Assembly (NCBI GenBank): GCA_964016875.1
Contig: OZ024733.1
Span: 18,411,824 to 18,475,823, forward strand
Source: Fallopia convolvulus
Lineage: Eukaryota; Streptophyta; Magnoliopsida; Caryophyllales; Polygonaceae
Length of the DNA: 64,000 nucleotides
Direction: 5' to 3'
The position numbers were made by a program, and so were the translations under genes. Shown here one piece after another: positions 46,752-57,912 of this stretch (position 1 is the stretch's first letter; every line of letters starts with the position of its first letter). Below the pieces are notes generated by a model. That model did no database searches and had not been told where the DNA came from. It was given only the letters and a program-made list of their open reading frames with translations.

Positions 46752-47430
46752 TGTTGGTGATTTTAGTGTCATCAAGTGATTGTTCCCTATATGGGAACAA
46801 TGCCTTTTAGTGTGATTAGGATTCATACGACACTATGAGATCTCACTTTGCTATGTCACGGGTTTGGGTGTGCGGAGTGCGCGCTCGTGTAAGCATAGTT
46901 GAGGTCTAGAGGAAAATATTAAGGAGAAGTTGCGACCTGAAAAGGAAAAATGCTTGTTCCCTATTGGAGGAAACAATGGCTGTTCCCTTGGAGGGAACAG
47001 TAATTGGAACAGTTGTTCTCTGACGCATGCCTAGAATTTCGGCACGTTGTTAATTGTTGATAACGGTCATTTAAACGTTGTGTAACTGCATTGTAACTTC
47101 CTTAATGGGTTAATAACTGATGGGTGACGTGTGTTATTCAAGATAACTTTCGTGGCACTTGGTAACTGTTGTTAACTTCTAGTAACCGCTAGTAACTGCT
47201 GGTAACCGTTCCCTGGAGCAGTTTTCCTTTGCCTATATAAAAGGCTATTGGGAGAGTAGTGTCGGGTTGGAACATTTGTTCACGTGGGTTCACATAATCA
47301 GAAGACAACGTTTTCTCTCCATGATTGAACTTCAAATAGAGTGAATATCCATTTACATGAACTCTAAGGTTCGATCTCTTTCAGGAGCTTTGTTAGAGAT
47401 CGGTTGGTTTGTCTTATCTCACTTCAAATT
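46752..47430 (+). repeat. 3' LTR of the deleted copia element, truncated
   Basis: Preceded by the polypurine tract at 46737-46751. The TATA box is kept near 47233-47242. It breaks off at 47430 into sequence that repeats GGTTGGTTTGTCTTATC from inside the LTR, pointing to repair of a break or slippage. Confidence 0.85.
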
Positions 47431-50196
47431 GGTTGGTTTGTCTTATCCGATGACCTCGTGCTCCTAAGAGCATACACAACCAAGCTCCACCTACAGTGTC
47501 ATGCACCCCTACTTTTTCCATTTCTCTCTCTGACACGTCATCTATAAAAAATCAACATGCTTATGGATAGAAAATTTAGATAGTTGTCATACTTGTGAAT
47601 AGAAAATTAATATATGAAAATCTGAAATTTAATATAAAATTTACAATAAAATACATGATCCATATTAGTTAAAAAAGTTGTCATAGTTATGGATAGAATA
47701 TTATTATAAAAAATTTCGTAACAAAAAATATGGTGATTGAGACATTAAAATTTGATGACAATATTCATTTAACTATCATATTTATAGATAACAAATTAAT
47801 ATATAAAATCCAACATATTTATGAAAGAAATTTAAAGAGGTGTCATTCTTATGTATAAAAAATTAATATTGAAAAATCCAAAATTAATATGAAAACTGTG
47901 ATCAATATTAATTAAAAACCTTGATATACTTATAAATAATAAAATTCAATAATTAATATAAAAATATATGATTAAAAATATGGTTCATACTAATTAAAAA
48001 ACTATTATACTTTTGATTATAAAGTTAGTATAAATGAATATGAAAATTTAATATTGAAAACCCGTATTTTAAAATATGATCCATATTTCATACCCATGGA
48101 TATAAAAGTTATCTAGTTCATTTAGAGATATTAAAATTCATTTATTATGCGGTATTATATTAAAAAAGGAACTTGGGATATTAAATTACTATTTAATATT
48201 TTTCATACTTATGGATAAAAACTTAATATTAAAAATCTATAATCAATACTTACAAATAGAAAAGCTATATAAAAAATGATTTTATGTTTATCATATTTAT
48301 GGATAAAAAACGTATCTCTTTTACTCTAATAGATTAAATTAGAATTTTTATGTGTCATACATATGGATAGTGAATAACCGGTTTAAGATTAAGGGATGAA
48401 TAGTTTTTATTTATTTATTTTGGAATTCGTAATATAAAAAATTAGCAAACTAATAGAAAATTAATAAAAGGAAATCTAAAATTTAATATAAAATCTTCAA
48501 TTAAAAACACGGTCCAATTGATTAAAACATTTGTCATAGTTATGGATAGAATATTAATATAAAAAAATTTTGTAATTAAAAATATAGTGACTAAGATATT
48601 AAAATTTAATGACAATATTGCATTTAATGTCATATTTAGAGATAGAAAACTAATATATAAAAATCAATATATTTATGGATGGTAATTTAAAAAGTTTTCC
48701 TTCTCTTGCATAGAAAATTAATATTGAAAAATATGAAATTAATATGAAAAATACGGTCAATATTGATTAAAAACATTGTCATACTTATGAATAAAAATTA
48801 ATATAAAAAATTGAAAAATCAATATAAAATACATGATTGAAGATATGGTTCATATTAATTAAAAATGTTAGTATACATTTTTTTTGGTAGAAAAATGTTA
48901 GTATATTTTTTGATAAAAAGTTAATATAAAAGAATCTGAAAACTAAATATTTAAAATCCATATTTTACAATATGGCCCATATTTCATACTTAAGGATATA
49001 AAAGCTATCTATGTCATCTAAATATATTAAATTTAATTTATTATGGGATATTAAATTAAAACAGGGTAGGTTGGATATTAATTTACTATTTTATATTTTT
49101 CATACTTATGGATAAAAACATAAATTTAAAAAAATTTCAATCATTTGTATAGAAAACTAATATTAAAAACTACAAAATTATTCAAAATAAAAGGAAGATA
49201 GTGATTAAATTTAAGATATAGGGTTGGTAGTGTATAGACATAGATAGAAAATTTCAAAATAACTAATAATATAATATAAGGAAGATAGAGTTTCTTTAAA
49301 AAAAAGGAAGATAGAGATTAAATATAAGATGTATGGAAACTTTTTTAATATATGGAAGATAATAAAAACCGATCTTGATAACGTAATATATTATGCAATC
49401 AAAATTATTAGTAAAAATATAAAGAAGATATAGTATATGATAATACATCTGTGCAATATCTTGTAATATATATTAGTATAAAAGTTATTTATTAAAAATA
49501 GGGTTTGCAAAATACAAATAATGTAATATATGGAAGAATATGTGCAAATTCTTTTTCACATTATAATATAATGAATATGAACAAAGATAAAAATAATGGG
49601 TAGAGATAAAAATTTATCCAATCTCATAGTAATTGATAAAAAAATTATTAAATAAAATGAGTGCATAAAACTGGAAATTCCATAAGATAATTGAATTAAG
49701 TAATATATAATTAATTAAAAAATTCATTATTAAAAATACGGTGGTTGTAATATAAATTCTTAATGACGAAAGATATAATTAATATTATAAAATCAATTTG
49801 ATATAGATAGAATGTTCAAACTAAAAAAAAATTCATTATGAACATAAATAGTTATGGTAAGAAATTGCTTATGGATATACTTTATTTTAAAATTGTTTTT
49901 GTATGTGTCATCATAGTTAATTTATGGATAGAAGATAATTAAATATAATAATATAATGAACATGAACAAAGATAGAAATAATGGATAGAGATAAAAATTT
50001 ATCCAATCTTATAGAAAAAATTATTAAATAAGATGAGTGGATAAAATTGAAAATGGTTGAATTAGATAATGTATAATTAATTAAAAAATTATTATTAGAA
50101 ATAGGGTGGCTGTAATATATAAAAAATGAATGACGAATTTGCCCAAAAATGCTTCAGGTTTAGAAGATATATATATATATTGATTGATTTGCAGGA
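47431..50196. repeat. AT-rich block of degenerate long direct repeats
   Basis: About 47680-48320 and 48535-49125 are the same sequence in direct orientation (TCATAGTTATGGATAGAATA, CATATTTCATACYYAWGGAT and others in the same order), spaced by roughly 0.86-0.89 kb. The short word CATACTTATGGATAGAAAA recurs throughout at intervals. A second pair lies at about 49558-49680 and 49944-50060 (AATGAACATGAACAAAGATA and GATAAAAATTTATCCAATCT). No coding frame or terminal structure is seen. Confidence 0.7.
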
Positions 50197-50259
50197 ATGG
50201 AGCCACTCCTCAGCTCCTCGGTCATTGCTCGTCCCTCATCGACCTCTATCGGTCCTCTC
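50197..50259 (+). other. Short open frame interrupted by the copia element
   Basis: After a splice-acceptor-like TTGATTTGCAG, an ATG opens MEPLLSSSVIARPSSTSIGP, running to the target site. If the copia element is removed, the frame continues from 55715 (PTVPPLPEQHEPDAPLLL) to a stop near 55840, about 62 codons. It could be an exon of an interrupted gene or chance; I recognise no family. Confidence 0.25.
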
Positions 50260-50957
50260 TATTGGGGAAAATGGGTCGATCAATAACTCCTAATCCCACA
50301 GACAATCTCAGCGGAAGCAAACAATAGTCTGTAGAACAACAAACGCAACCAAGACAACAAAGCCAAGCAACCCGGCAAACCAACAACAACAATATGGGAA
50401 CCAAACCAACCACAAGCAAGCAAGCAGAAATAAGCAAAATAACAAAGCACAAATCAACACCAAGATTTAAGTGGGAAAACCCTCAAACTAGAGGGGAAAA
50501 AACCCACTGGCGCCCAACAAAGCAAAATTCCACCAATCAACAAACGGATATAAGCGTTCTCAAATCTCACACCCGGAGAACTTCAATACAAGGAGAATCA
50601 ACTCTAGAACTCCTAAAATGAAGGCTAACACTTGTACATCAGATTAGGTTTCCAAGGGCAGAGAAAACCTACCAACAAACAATCTAGTTGTTGAATCCCG
50701 AAGCTAGAGGCGAATAATCCTGGCCTTAGCAAGAAAGATCTCTTCTTCTTCACCCAAATTTCTCCTCTCTCTTCTCCTTTCTCCCTCCTCACTTTTGTGC
50801 TCCAATTTCACTCTCAAAGGAAATGGGGGCTCTCAATTTTTTTTTGGTTGGTGGCTGCTCACTCTCATGCTCCTCACAAAAAATGAGCTCTCACACTCCT
50901 TTTTGTCATCTTGCTAATAACCTAGCAAGCCAACATTACTTGGGCTTGGGCCCAACA
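50260..50957 (-). repeat. 3' LTR of the copia element
   Basis: On the minus strand it starts TGTTGGGCCCAAGCC and ends in a mutated terminus (CCCCAATA for CCCCAACA). Compared with the other copy it lacks an 11-12 base stretch near the start (TTGGACATTTTA). Confidence 0.92.
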
Positions 50958-51013
50958 ATCTCCCCCTCCAGCCCAAGGGGAAGACGTCCACACTGGCTCG
51001 AGATCTTCACTTG

Positions 51014-52737
51014 TACACCAGTCCCGCCATCTTGACGCAGAACCGGTGCTTGTCAACAGTCACCACCTTGGTAAACATGTCAATTGGATTCTTGTCGGTG
51101 TGAATCTTCTTCAAGCTCATCCAGCGATCACTCACAACATCTCGAATCTAATGGTACCTCACATCAATATGCTTTGTCCGGCAATGGTATGTTGCATTCT
51201 TGCTCAAATCTAGAACACTCTGATTGTCACAGTTCACCACATACTCTCCTTGCTTCAAACCCAAATCCTGAAGGAATCTTTTCACCCAGATCATCTCTTT
51301 CCCAGCTTCTGTCATGGCAATATACTCTGCCTCAGTCGTGGACAAAGCAACACTACTTCCCAATGTCGACTTTCTGCCATCAAGATCTCCTGCCATATAT
51401 GAATCTGTGAACCCCTCAAGAATAGGCTTGTCTCCTCCAAAGCATAATCTCATCTTAGAAGTACCTCTCAAGTACCTGAAGATCCACTTCACCACTTCCC
51501 AATGGTCTCTGCCAAGATTGGAAAGAAATCTACTCACAACACCAACCGCATGAGCAATATCTGGTCGGGTGCACACCATAGCATACATCAAACTACCAAC
51601 TGCTGATGAATAAGGAATTGCATCCATCTTCTTCTTCTTCTCTTCATTTGTGGACGGGCAAGACTTCTTGCTAAGTTTGAAATGGCTAGCAAGAGGAGTA
51701 CTAACCGACTTAGCACCTTCCATTTGAAACCTGCTCAGAACCTTCTCAATATACTTCTCCTGTGACACCCATATCTTCTTGGCTCTTCTGTCATGAGTAA
51801 TCTGCATACCCAAAATCTGGCGTGCCGGTCCTAAGTCTTTCATATCAAATGAAGTGCTCAAATCCCTCTTCAAAGCATCAACTAGGGATTTATCTTGCCC
51901 CACAATCAACATGTCATCAACATAGAGAAGAAGAATGACAAATTTACCATTTGTCTGTCGTTTGATGTAAACACAATGATCTGCACTTGTTCTAATGTAG
52001 CCATGATCCAACATAAAGCTATCAAACTTCTTGTACCATTGTCTGGGAGCTTGCTTCAGCCTGTATAAGCTCTTTTTCAGTTTGCAAACCAAGTGCTCTT
52101 TTCCTTTTACTTTAAACCCCTCTGGCTGCTCCATATAAATCTCCTCATCTAAATCACCATGGAGGAATGCAGTTTTCACATCCAACTGCTTAAGTTCCAA
52201 ATCCATGCTCGTAGCTAAGCCAGGGATCACTCTGATGGAACTCATCTTGACAACTAGCGAGAAGATTTCATCAAAATCAACTCCCTTCTTCTGAATGAAG
52301 CCTTTCACAACTAGTCTAGCTTTGTACTTGACTAGTTTGTCTCCATCTGTCTTTAATCTAAACACCCACTTGTTCTTCAAGGCCTTCCTCCCTTTGGGAA
52401 GTTTTACAAGCTCATATGTGTTGTTCTTGTTCAAAGAACTCAACTCCTCTTCCATGGCTTTTTCCCACTGAGCTTTTTCTTTGTGGTTCTGCACTTCTTG
52501 AAAACTTTCAGGCTTCCCCTCTTCAGTAACTGCAACATACTCAGATGAGGGATATCTTGTGGATGGACTACGCTCTCTTCTTGACCTTCTGAGCTCATCT
52601 GCTTCTTCATTTTCAACTGGCTCCCCCTACTCAGAACCCTCACCAATTTCAGCTTCCGGTAAGTCATGATCTAAAGCAGGAATATCATCAGTGCCATTCC
52701 CTGAAGAAGACTCATCGCTAGAGTCATTGCTTTCTGG
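51014..52737 (-). pseudogene. Copia reverse transcriptase and RNase H
   Basis: The frame shows EKAMEEELSSLNKNNTYELV, KARLVVKGFIQKKGVDFDEI, LDVKTAFLHGDLDEEIYMEQ, LYRLKQAPRQWYKKFD and the catalytic LLYVDDMLIVG. RNase H follows with GSLMYAMVCTRPDIAHAVGV and VALSTTEAEYIAM. Between RKST and VALST about 20 residues normally present (the SGY...W region) are missing in frame. Stops lie near 52627 and at 51148, where TAG replaces Trp in RYHWIRD. The frame then runs on to about 51014. The catalytic YVDD is intact. Confidence 0.9.
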
Positions 52738-54153
52738 CTAAGAAGGCAAGTAAACCGGAAGCTCGGCGGCTTCCTCTGGTGTATCAGACTCTGACAAAGT
52801 CTTGTCTTCATGAAATATCACATCCCTGGACCTTATCACCTTCTTCCTTTCTGGATCCCACAACTTGTACCCAAAATCTGCATCTCCATATCCTAGAAAG
52901 ATGCAAGTAATTGCCCTGTCATCTAGCTTCTGTCTCCGTTCTTTAGGCACATGTACAAATGCCTTGCATCCAAAGACCCGCAGATGAGAGTAAGAGATAT
53001 CTCTTCCAGACCGGACTCTCTCAGGAACATCAAAGTCCAAAGCAGCTGACGAAGATCTATTCATCAAATAGCAGGCTGTCATCACTGCTTCACCCCAAAA
53101 TGGCTTAGGAAGATTTTCCATTTTGAGCATACATCTGACCTTCTCCAGAATGGTTCTGTTTGTTCTTTCAACAACACCGTTGTGATGAGGAGTACCGGGA
53201 GTCGTCTTCTCATGTCTGATGCCGTGCTCAAGACAATACTTCTAAAACTCTCTGGAAGTGTACTCGCCTTCATTATCACTTCAAAGGCACTTCATGGAAC
53301 AACCCTTCTCTCGCTCTACCTTGGCATGGAACTCCTTGAAGCAATCAAGAACCTGGTCTTTTGTTTTCAAAACAAACACCCAAATATTTCGTGAAGCATC
53401 ATCAATAAAAGTCAGAAAATATCTACGACCACCAAGTGTGGGCACATCAATGGGACCACAAACATCAGAATACACCAACTCAAGCAAATTCTTTTTTCTC
53501 TCAGAAGATTTGCTAAATGACACCCTAGTTTGTTTACCAAATAAACAATTATCACAAGGGCTCAAAGACATACCTCTGGCTGAAGGAATGAGGGTCTTCT
53601 TCGCTAAAATTTGCAGTCCTTTTTCACTCATATGCGCCAACCGCCTATGCCATAAATCAGGTGATGCCTCATCCTCAACTACATTCAGGCCATCTCGTGT
53701 GACCTTCATCTGAGTCTTGTACAAAGTGTAGCTAAGATTCCCTCTAGCAATCACCATTGAGCCTTTCGAAAGCTTCCACCTCTTATCACCAAAGAAACTA
53801 TGGTAGCCATCTATATCCAAAGCATGAAGAGAAATCAAATGCATACGCAGATCAGGTACATGTCGCATATTCTTCAATGTCATTGTGCAACCCGCATTTG
53901 TCTGAACACAAATGTCACCCATACCGATAATCTCTGCATAGCTGGTGTTCTCCATCTTCACCTTTCCAAAGTCTCTGGCTTTGTAACTAGTAAAAATCTC
54001 CTTCCTCGGTGTAGCATGGTAGGATGCAGCTGAGTCGACTACCCACTCTACACGAGAATCAAACTCATCATTGTGATCATCCACACAAGATAGAACAACC
54101 AAACCTTCTTCGTCACCACACACAGCAGCTGTGGTGTTCTTATCATCCTCTTT
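52738..54153 (-). pseudogene. Copia protease and integrase
   Basis: Protease has WVVDSAASYHATPRKE (active-site DSAA). The pre-integrase domain follows with LWHRRLAHMSEKGLQIL and CDNCLFGKQTR, giving the HHCC zinc site. The integrase core has YSDVCGPIDVPTLGGRRYFL, a broken SDNEGEYTSREF region and HHNGVVERTNRTILEK, giving the D, D, E triad. Stops at 53281, near 53241 and at 52738 interrupt it. Spacing and order are normal for copia. It processes the polyprotein and inserts the DNA copy. Confidence 0.9.
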
Positions 54154-54954
54154 CTAATTTTTCTCTTCATTCTTGATCTTCTTCCAAGCATTGCAGTTTC
54201 TTTTCATATGCCCTTCTATGCCACAATGAAAGTAAGTATACTTTCCTTTTCCCTGAGAAGTTCCCCTGTTCTGTGACTTCCCTCTGGACTTTCCACGTCC
54301 TTTCCGCTCTCTACTTCTCCCTCTAGACTTATCATTTGATGTCGTCGCCAGAGTCTGTGAAGTGCTAGTACCCATGTCTTTCCTCCTAGTCTCCTCATTG
54401 TAGAGACTGTCAATGACGGTACTCAAGGACACAACACCATTAGGAGCAGAATTATTGATGGAAACTACCAAAGTCTCCCAAGTACCAGGCAAAGAACTCA
54501 ATAGCATCAAAGCTTGTAACTCATCATCTAAAGGCAACTTCATGGTGCTCAACTGATTTACAAGCTTCTGAAACTCACTCAGATGCTTGACAATAAGCTT
54601 TCCATCCTTGTACTTCAGATTAACAAGCTTTCTAATCACAAAAGCTTTGCTCTGAGCTGACTTTCTCTCGTACATAGACTGAAGTTTCTTCCATAAAACA
54701 TGTGCATCTGTCTCATTGCTTATATGATGATAGACTCTGTTTTCTACCCACTGTCTTATGGTTCCCACTGCCTTTCTGTGCGTTTTCTTCCAGTCGTTGT
54801 CATCAACTTTGTTTGGCTTCTTTGATCCCAACTCAACAGGGTCATACAAATCCTTGCAGAACAGAATATCTTCCATCTTCGACTTCCAAAGCAAATAGTT
54901 GGAAGAAGTCAACTTGATCATAGTACCCGCAAATTCATATGTCTTAGTTGTCAT
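54154..54954 (-). pseudogene. gag: Copia gag
   Basis: ATG at 54954 opens MTTKTYEFAGTMIKLTSSNY, typical of copia Gag. The core has LWKKLQSMYERKSAQSKAFV and LSEFQKLVNQLSTMKLPLDD. A basic Arg/Ser/Lys-rich stretch precedes the knuckle, which reads YFHCGIEGHMKRNC: the first Cys of the CX2C is replaced by Tyr. A TAA at 54154 separates Gag from protease in the same frame. The stop could be simple decay, or could have limited Pol output; the other stops favour decay. Confidence 0.9.
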
Positions 54955-54985
54955 ATCTCACCCAAACTCAGACGGAGCTCAACCT

Positions 54986-54998
54986 GGCTCTGATACCA
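54986..54998 (-). promoter_or_regulatory. Primer-binding site of the copia element
   Basis: The minus strand reads TGGTATCAGAGCC, complementary to initiator tRNA-Met, two bases after the LTR end. Confidence 0.88.
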
Positions 54999-55000
54999 CT

Positions 55001-55709
55001 TGTTGGGGAAAATGGATCGATCAATAACTCCTAATCTCACAGACAATCTCAGTGGAAGCAAACAATAGTCTGTAGAACAACGAACGCAACCAAGACAACA
55101 AAGCCAAGCAACTCGACAAACCAACAACAACAATGTGGGAACCAAACCAACCACAAGCAAGCAAGCAGAAATAAGCAAAATAGCAAAACACAAATCAACA
55201 CCAAGATTTAAGTGGGAAAACCCTCAAACTAGAGGGGAAAAACCCACTGGCGCCCAACAGAGCAAGATTCCACTAATCAACAAACGGAAACAAGTGTTCT
55301 CAAATCTCACACTCGGAGAACTTCAATACAAGGAGAATCAACTCTAGAACTCCCAAAATGAAGGCTAACACTTGTACATGAGATTAGGTTTCCAAGGGGA
55401 GAGAAAACCTACCAACAAACAATCTAGTTGTTGAATCCCGAAGCTAGAGGCGAATAATCCCGGGCTTAGTAAGAAAGATCTCTTCTTCTTCACCCAAATT
55501 TCTCCTTTCTCTTCTCCTTTCCCCCTCCTCACTTTTGTGCTCCAATTTCACTCTCAAAGGAAATGGGGGCTCTCAATTTTTTTTGGTTGGTGGCTGCTCA
55601 CTCTCGTGCTCCTCACAAAAGTGAGCTCTCACACTCCTTTTTGTCATCTTGCTAATAACCTAGCAAGCCAACATTACTTGGGTTGGACATTTTAGGCTTG
55701 GGCCCAACA
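55001..55709 (-). repeat. 5' LTR of the copia element
   Basis: Starts TGTTGGGGAAAATGG on the plus strand and ends GGGCCCAACA. It is followed by the CTCTC duplicate. The ends are intact here. Confidence 0.93.
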
Positions 55710-55883
55710 CTCTCCCTACTGTACCACCCCTGCCCGAGCAACATGAGCCAGATGCGCCACTACTACTCCCCTCTCGCTACAGTCTAAACACTCCCGGTTC
55801 CGGCAAATGGGAGACGACCACCCATCCATGCCCCTAGATCTGTCACTGATCGAGTGTATCACAAGCATTTGTTTCACATCACA

Positions 55884-56013
55884 CATGCCTATAGGATATT
55901 TTCATACCACTTATGCATGCATATAGGTTATTTTCATGCCACTCATGCATATAGGTTATTTTCATGCCGCTCATGCAAATAGGTTTTTTTCATGCAACTC
56001 ATGCATGCATATG
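55884..56013 (+). repeat. Minisatellite of about 28-34 bp, four to five copies
   Basis: Units follow ATAGGTTATTTTCATGCCAC and TCATGCAT, with small length changes between copies. Confidence 0.8.
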
Positions 56014-56840
56014 TTTTATACTTGCATAATTAACTAAATAGGCCGACCTTTGAGCGAATTGATCGGTGGTTCCTCTTGCTAAAAGGTAAGTGCCATGGAT
56101 GGCCATAGGAAAGTAGCGCTCCATTTCAGAGTCGCGGAAATGTCAGAGAGTGCCCAGATCATGAAGATGGAGATTATGGCGATGTCGGCAGACATGCCAT
56201 GAGCGATATCAAGAGCCCATGGAACACAAATTAAGAGTGGTCGAGGCGATTCCATGCCGAGAGAAATCGTCGCGTGGATGAAGAGGGCGAGGCTGAGGCA
56301 ACTCCACGCCGATGATGAACCGAGCAAATTTCGGAACAATGGTTGTCATGGATAAGGGAAGCAGCGCGCCAAGAGAAGGCCACACCCATTATCCTTGAAC
56401 AAAGACCTCGCTAGCTAACCATGGAAGGCATTGCACAAGTTTGCCTTGGCCCGAACACCACGCAAGTATGCCTCGGCCCGAACACCGCGCAAGTTTGTGA
56501 TCGAAGATGATGGTGCGGAGACGATGGCGCGCAACACCAAAGGTGGGCAACACGGCATCGAAAAACCGAGGTATGGAGTTGGAGTGGATAAACCACGCTA
56601 AAGAGGATCATGGAAACATTGCACGAGCTTAGAGTGACTAATGATGGTTCCAAGGGAAACATGGATGAGATCGTACATTGGACATGGAAAGAGAGCACAC
56701 AAGTTGGCCTTAAATAATGACCTCGCATACTCACCATGCTCACAAGGCTTGCTTGTTTGTTGTCAAAATTCTGGCAAGCTAGCTAGGTATATTCACATCA
56801 TGGCGATCATCATCATACACCATTTTCCATGAGTATATGA
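56014..56840. other. Unassigned region
   Basis: Moderate GC, no convincing coding frame. A 31-bp unit (TTGCCTTGGCCCGAACACC and similar) occurs twice at 56438-56490. Open stretches on the minus strand at 56079-56339 and 56411-56743 match nothing I know. Confidence 0.4.
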
Positions 56841-57912
56841 GAACAACCCCAACAAAGTCCATATCACTTTCTCCAAAATGGAGAACCAACTCTCATATTC
56901 TCTAAAAAAAATTAAACCCAACTCCAACAAATTTCCTATTTTGAAGAACATTCTATTTAATACTTTTATTTTTACCATATAAATTATTCTACATTACTTA
57001 ATTAATAATTAATTAAATATTATCTTACTTATGGAAATAAAAATATTCTAAAATCTTAACCTAATAAATTATAAATTATTTGTTATTTGGCTTATAGGGA
57101 AATAAAATATTATAGAATCTTAATCTAATAAATGATAAATTATTTGTTATTTGACTAATAAGTAAATAAAATATTCTATAATCTTAGATTAATAAATGAT
57201 AAATTATTTTTTACTTGACTAATAAGAAAATAAAATATTCTAGAATCTTAGACTAATAAATGATAAATTATTTATTATTTGACTAATAAGAAAATAAAAT
57301 AATCTAGAATCTTATACTAATAAATGATAAATTATTTTTTACTTGACTAATAAGAAAATAAAATATTCTAGAATCTTAGACTAATAAATGATAAATTATT
57401 TATTATTTGACTAATAAGAAAATAAAATAATCTAGAATCTTATACTAATAAATGATAAATTATTTATTATTTAACTTATATGGAAATAAAAAAATCTAGA
57501 ATCTTAATTTAATAAATGATAAATAATTTATTATTTGATTAATAAGGAAATAAAATATTTACATTTTTTCATACAAATATCATAACTTTTTTTATTTCAT
57601 TCAGATAATCATCACTTTTATCTTTGTATCAATTTGAAAAAATAATTCTTATAGCTCGTCGATTTTGGTATGAAAATGTGCCGCTTTAATTTTATTTGTC
57701 TTTTAAAATCCTAAAAGAAAAAAAAAGAAAAGAAAAAAAACAATTATAGAGATTTGAAGATGACCATATATTTGGGGAAGTCTCTACAATATTTAGGGAA
57801 TTTCTTTAAAATGGGGAATGTGATGGAGAAACTGTTGGGGTAAAAAAGTGCCCCAAATTCCAAAAAATTTCAATTTTCAAGAATTTAGGGAATCTATTGG
57901 TGTTGCCCCAAC
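56841..57912. mobile_element. Non-coding inverted-repeat element carrying a 64-bp array
   Basis: The left end has ACCCCAACAAAGTCCATATC and CTTTCTCCAAAATGG. The reverse complement of the right part reads ACCCCAACAGTTTCTCCATC and CATTCCCCATTTT. These imperfect inverted blocks flank the tandem array, and the centre has no coding frame. Class and exact ends are uncertain. Confidence 0.45.
57000..57566 (+). repeat. 64-bp tandem array, about 8.5 copies
   Basis: The word AATAAATGATAAATTA recurs at 57063 (variant), 57127, 57191, 57255, 57319, 57383, 57447 and 57511, exactly 64 bases apart each time. Each unit also holds CTAGAATCTTA and TTATTTGACTAATAAG. Alternate copies share variants (ATATTCTAG and ATAATCTAG; TATTATTTG and TTTTACTTG), suggesting growth by 128-bp dimers. 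Confidence 0.95.

Larger units (their letters stand above)
43369..47430 (+). mobile_element. Internally deleted plus-strand copia element, 3' LTR truncated
   Basis: Two direct copies of 679 bp at 43369-44047 and 46752-47430 start TGTTGGTGATTTTAG. A polypurine tract (AAAATGGGGGAGGAT) precedes the second. The only pol relic is the last part of the RNase H at 46147-46258. Between them the 2.7 kb internal region lacks integrase and RT. The LTR copies differ at about 11 positions by eye, so it is recent. The 3' copy stops short at CACTTCAAATT and joins a repeated GGTTGGTTTGTCTTATC, a sign of deletion. No primer site of the usual TGGTATCAGAG form is visible after the 5' LTR. Confidence 0.82.
50260..55709 (-). 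mobile_element. Complete minus-strand copia retrotransposon
   Basis: LTRs at 50260-50957 and 55001-55709, with CTCTC duplicated at 50255-50259 and 55710-55714. On the minus strand the order is 5' LTR, primer site, gag, protease, integrase, RT, RNase H, polypurine tract (50958-50972), 3' LTR, which is the Ty1/copia order. The whole gag-pol is in one frame with in-frame stops but no frameshift. RNase H has a short in-frame deletion. The terminal base of the 3' LTR is mutated (plus strand TATTGGGG for TGTTGGGG). It probably resembles the Tork group, but I cannot confirm the lineage. Confidence 0.94.

Noticed and set aside
56079..56743. Two minus-strand hydrophobic frames
   Set aside because: No family match, no conserved start, and the second contains a short tandem duplication; chance frames are likely.
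57000..57566. Possible CRISPR array
   Set aside because: The units are contiguous 64-bp tandem repeats without spacers, in eukaryotic DNA.
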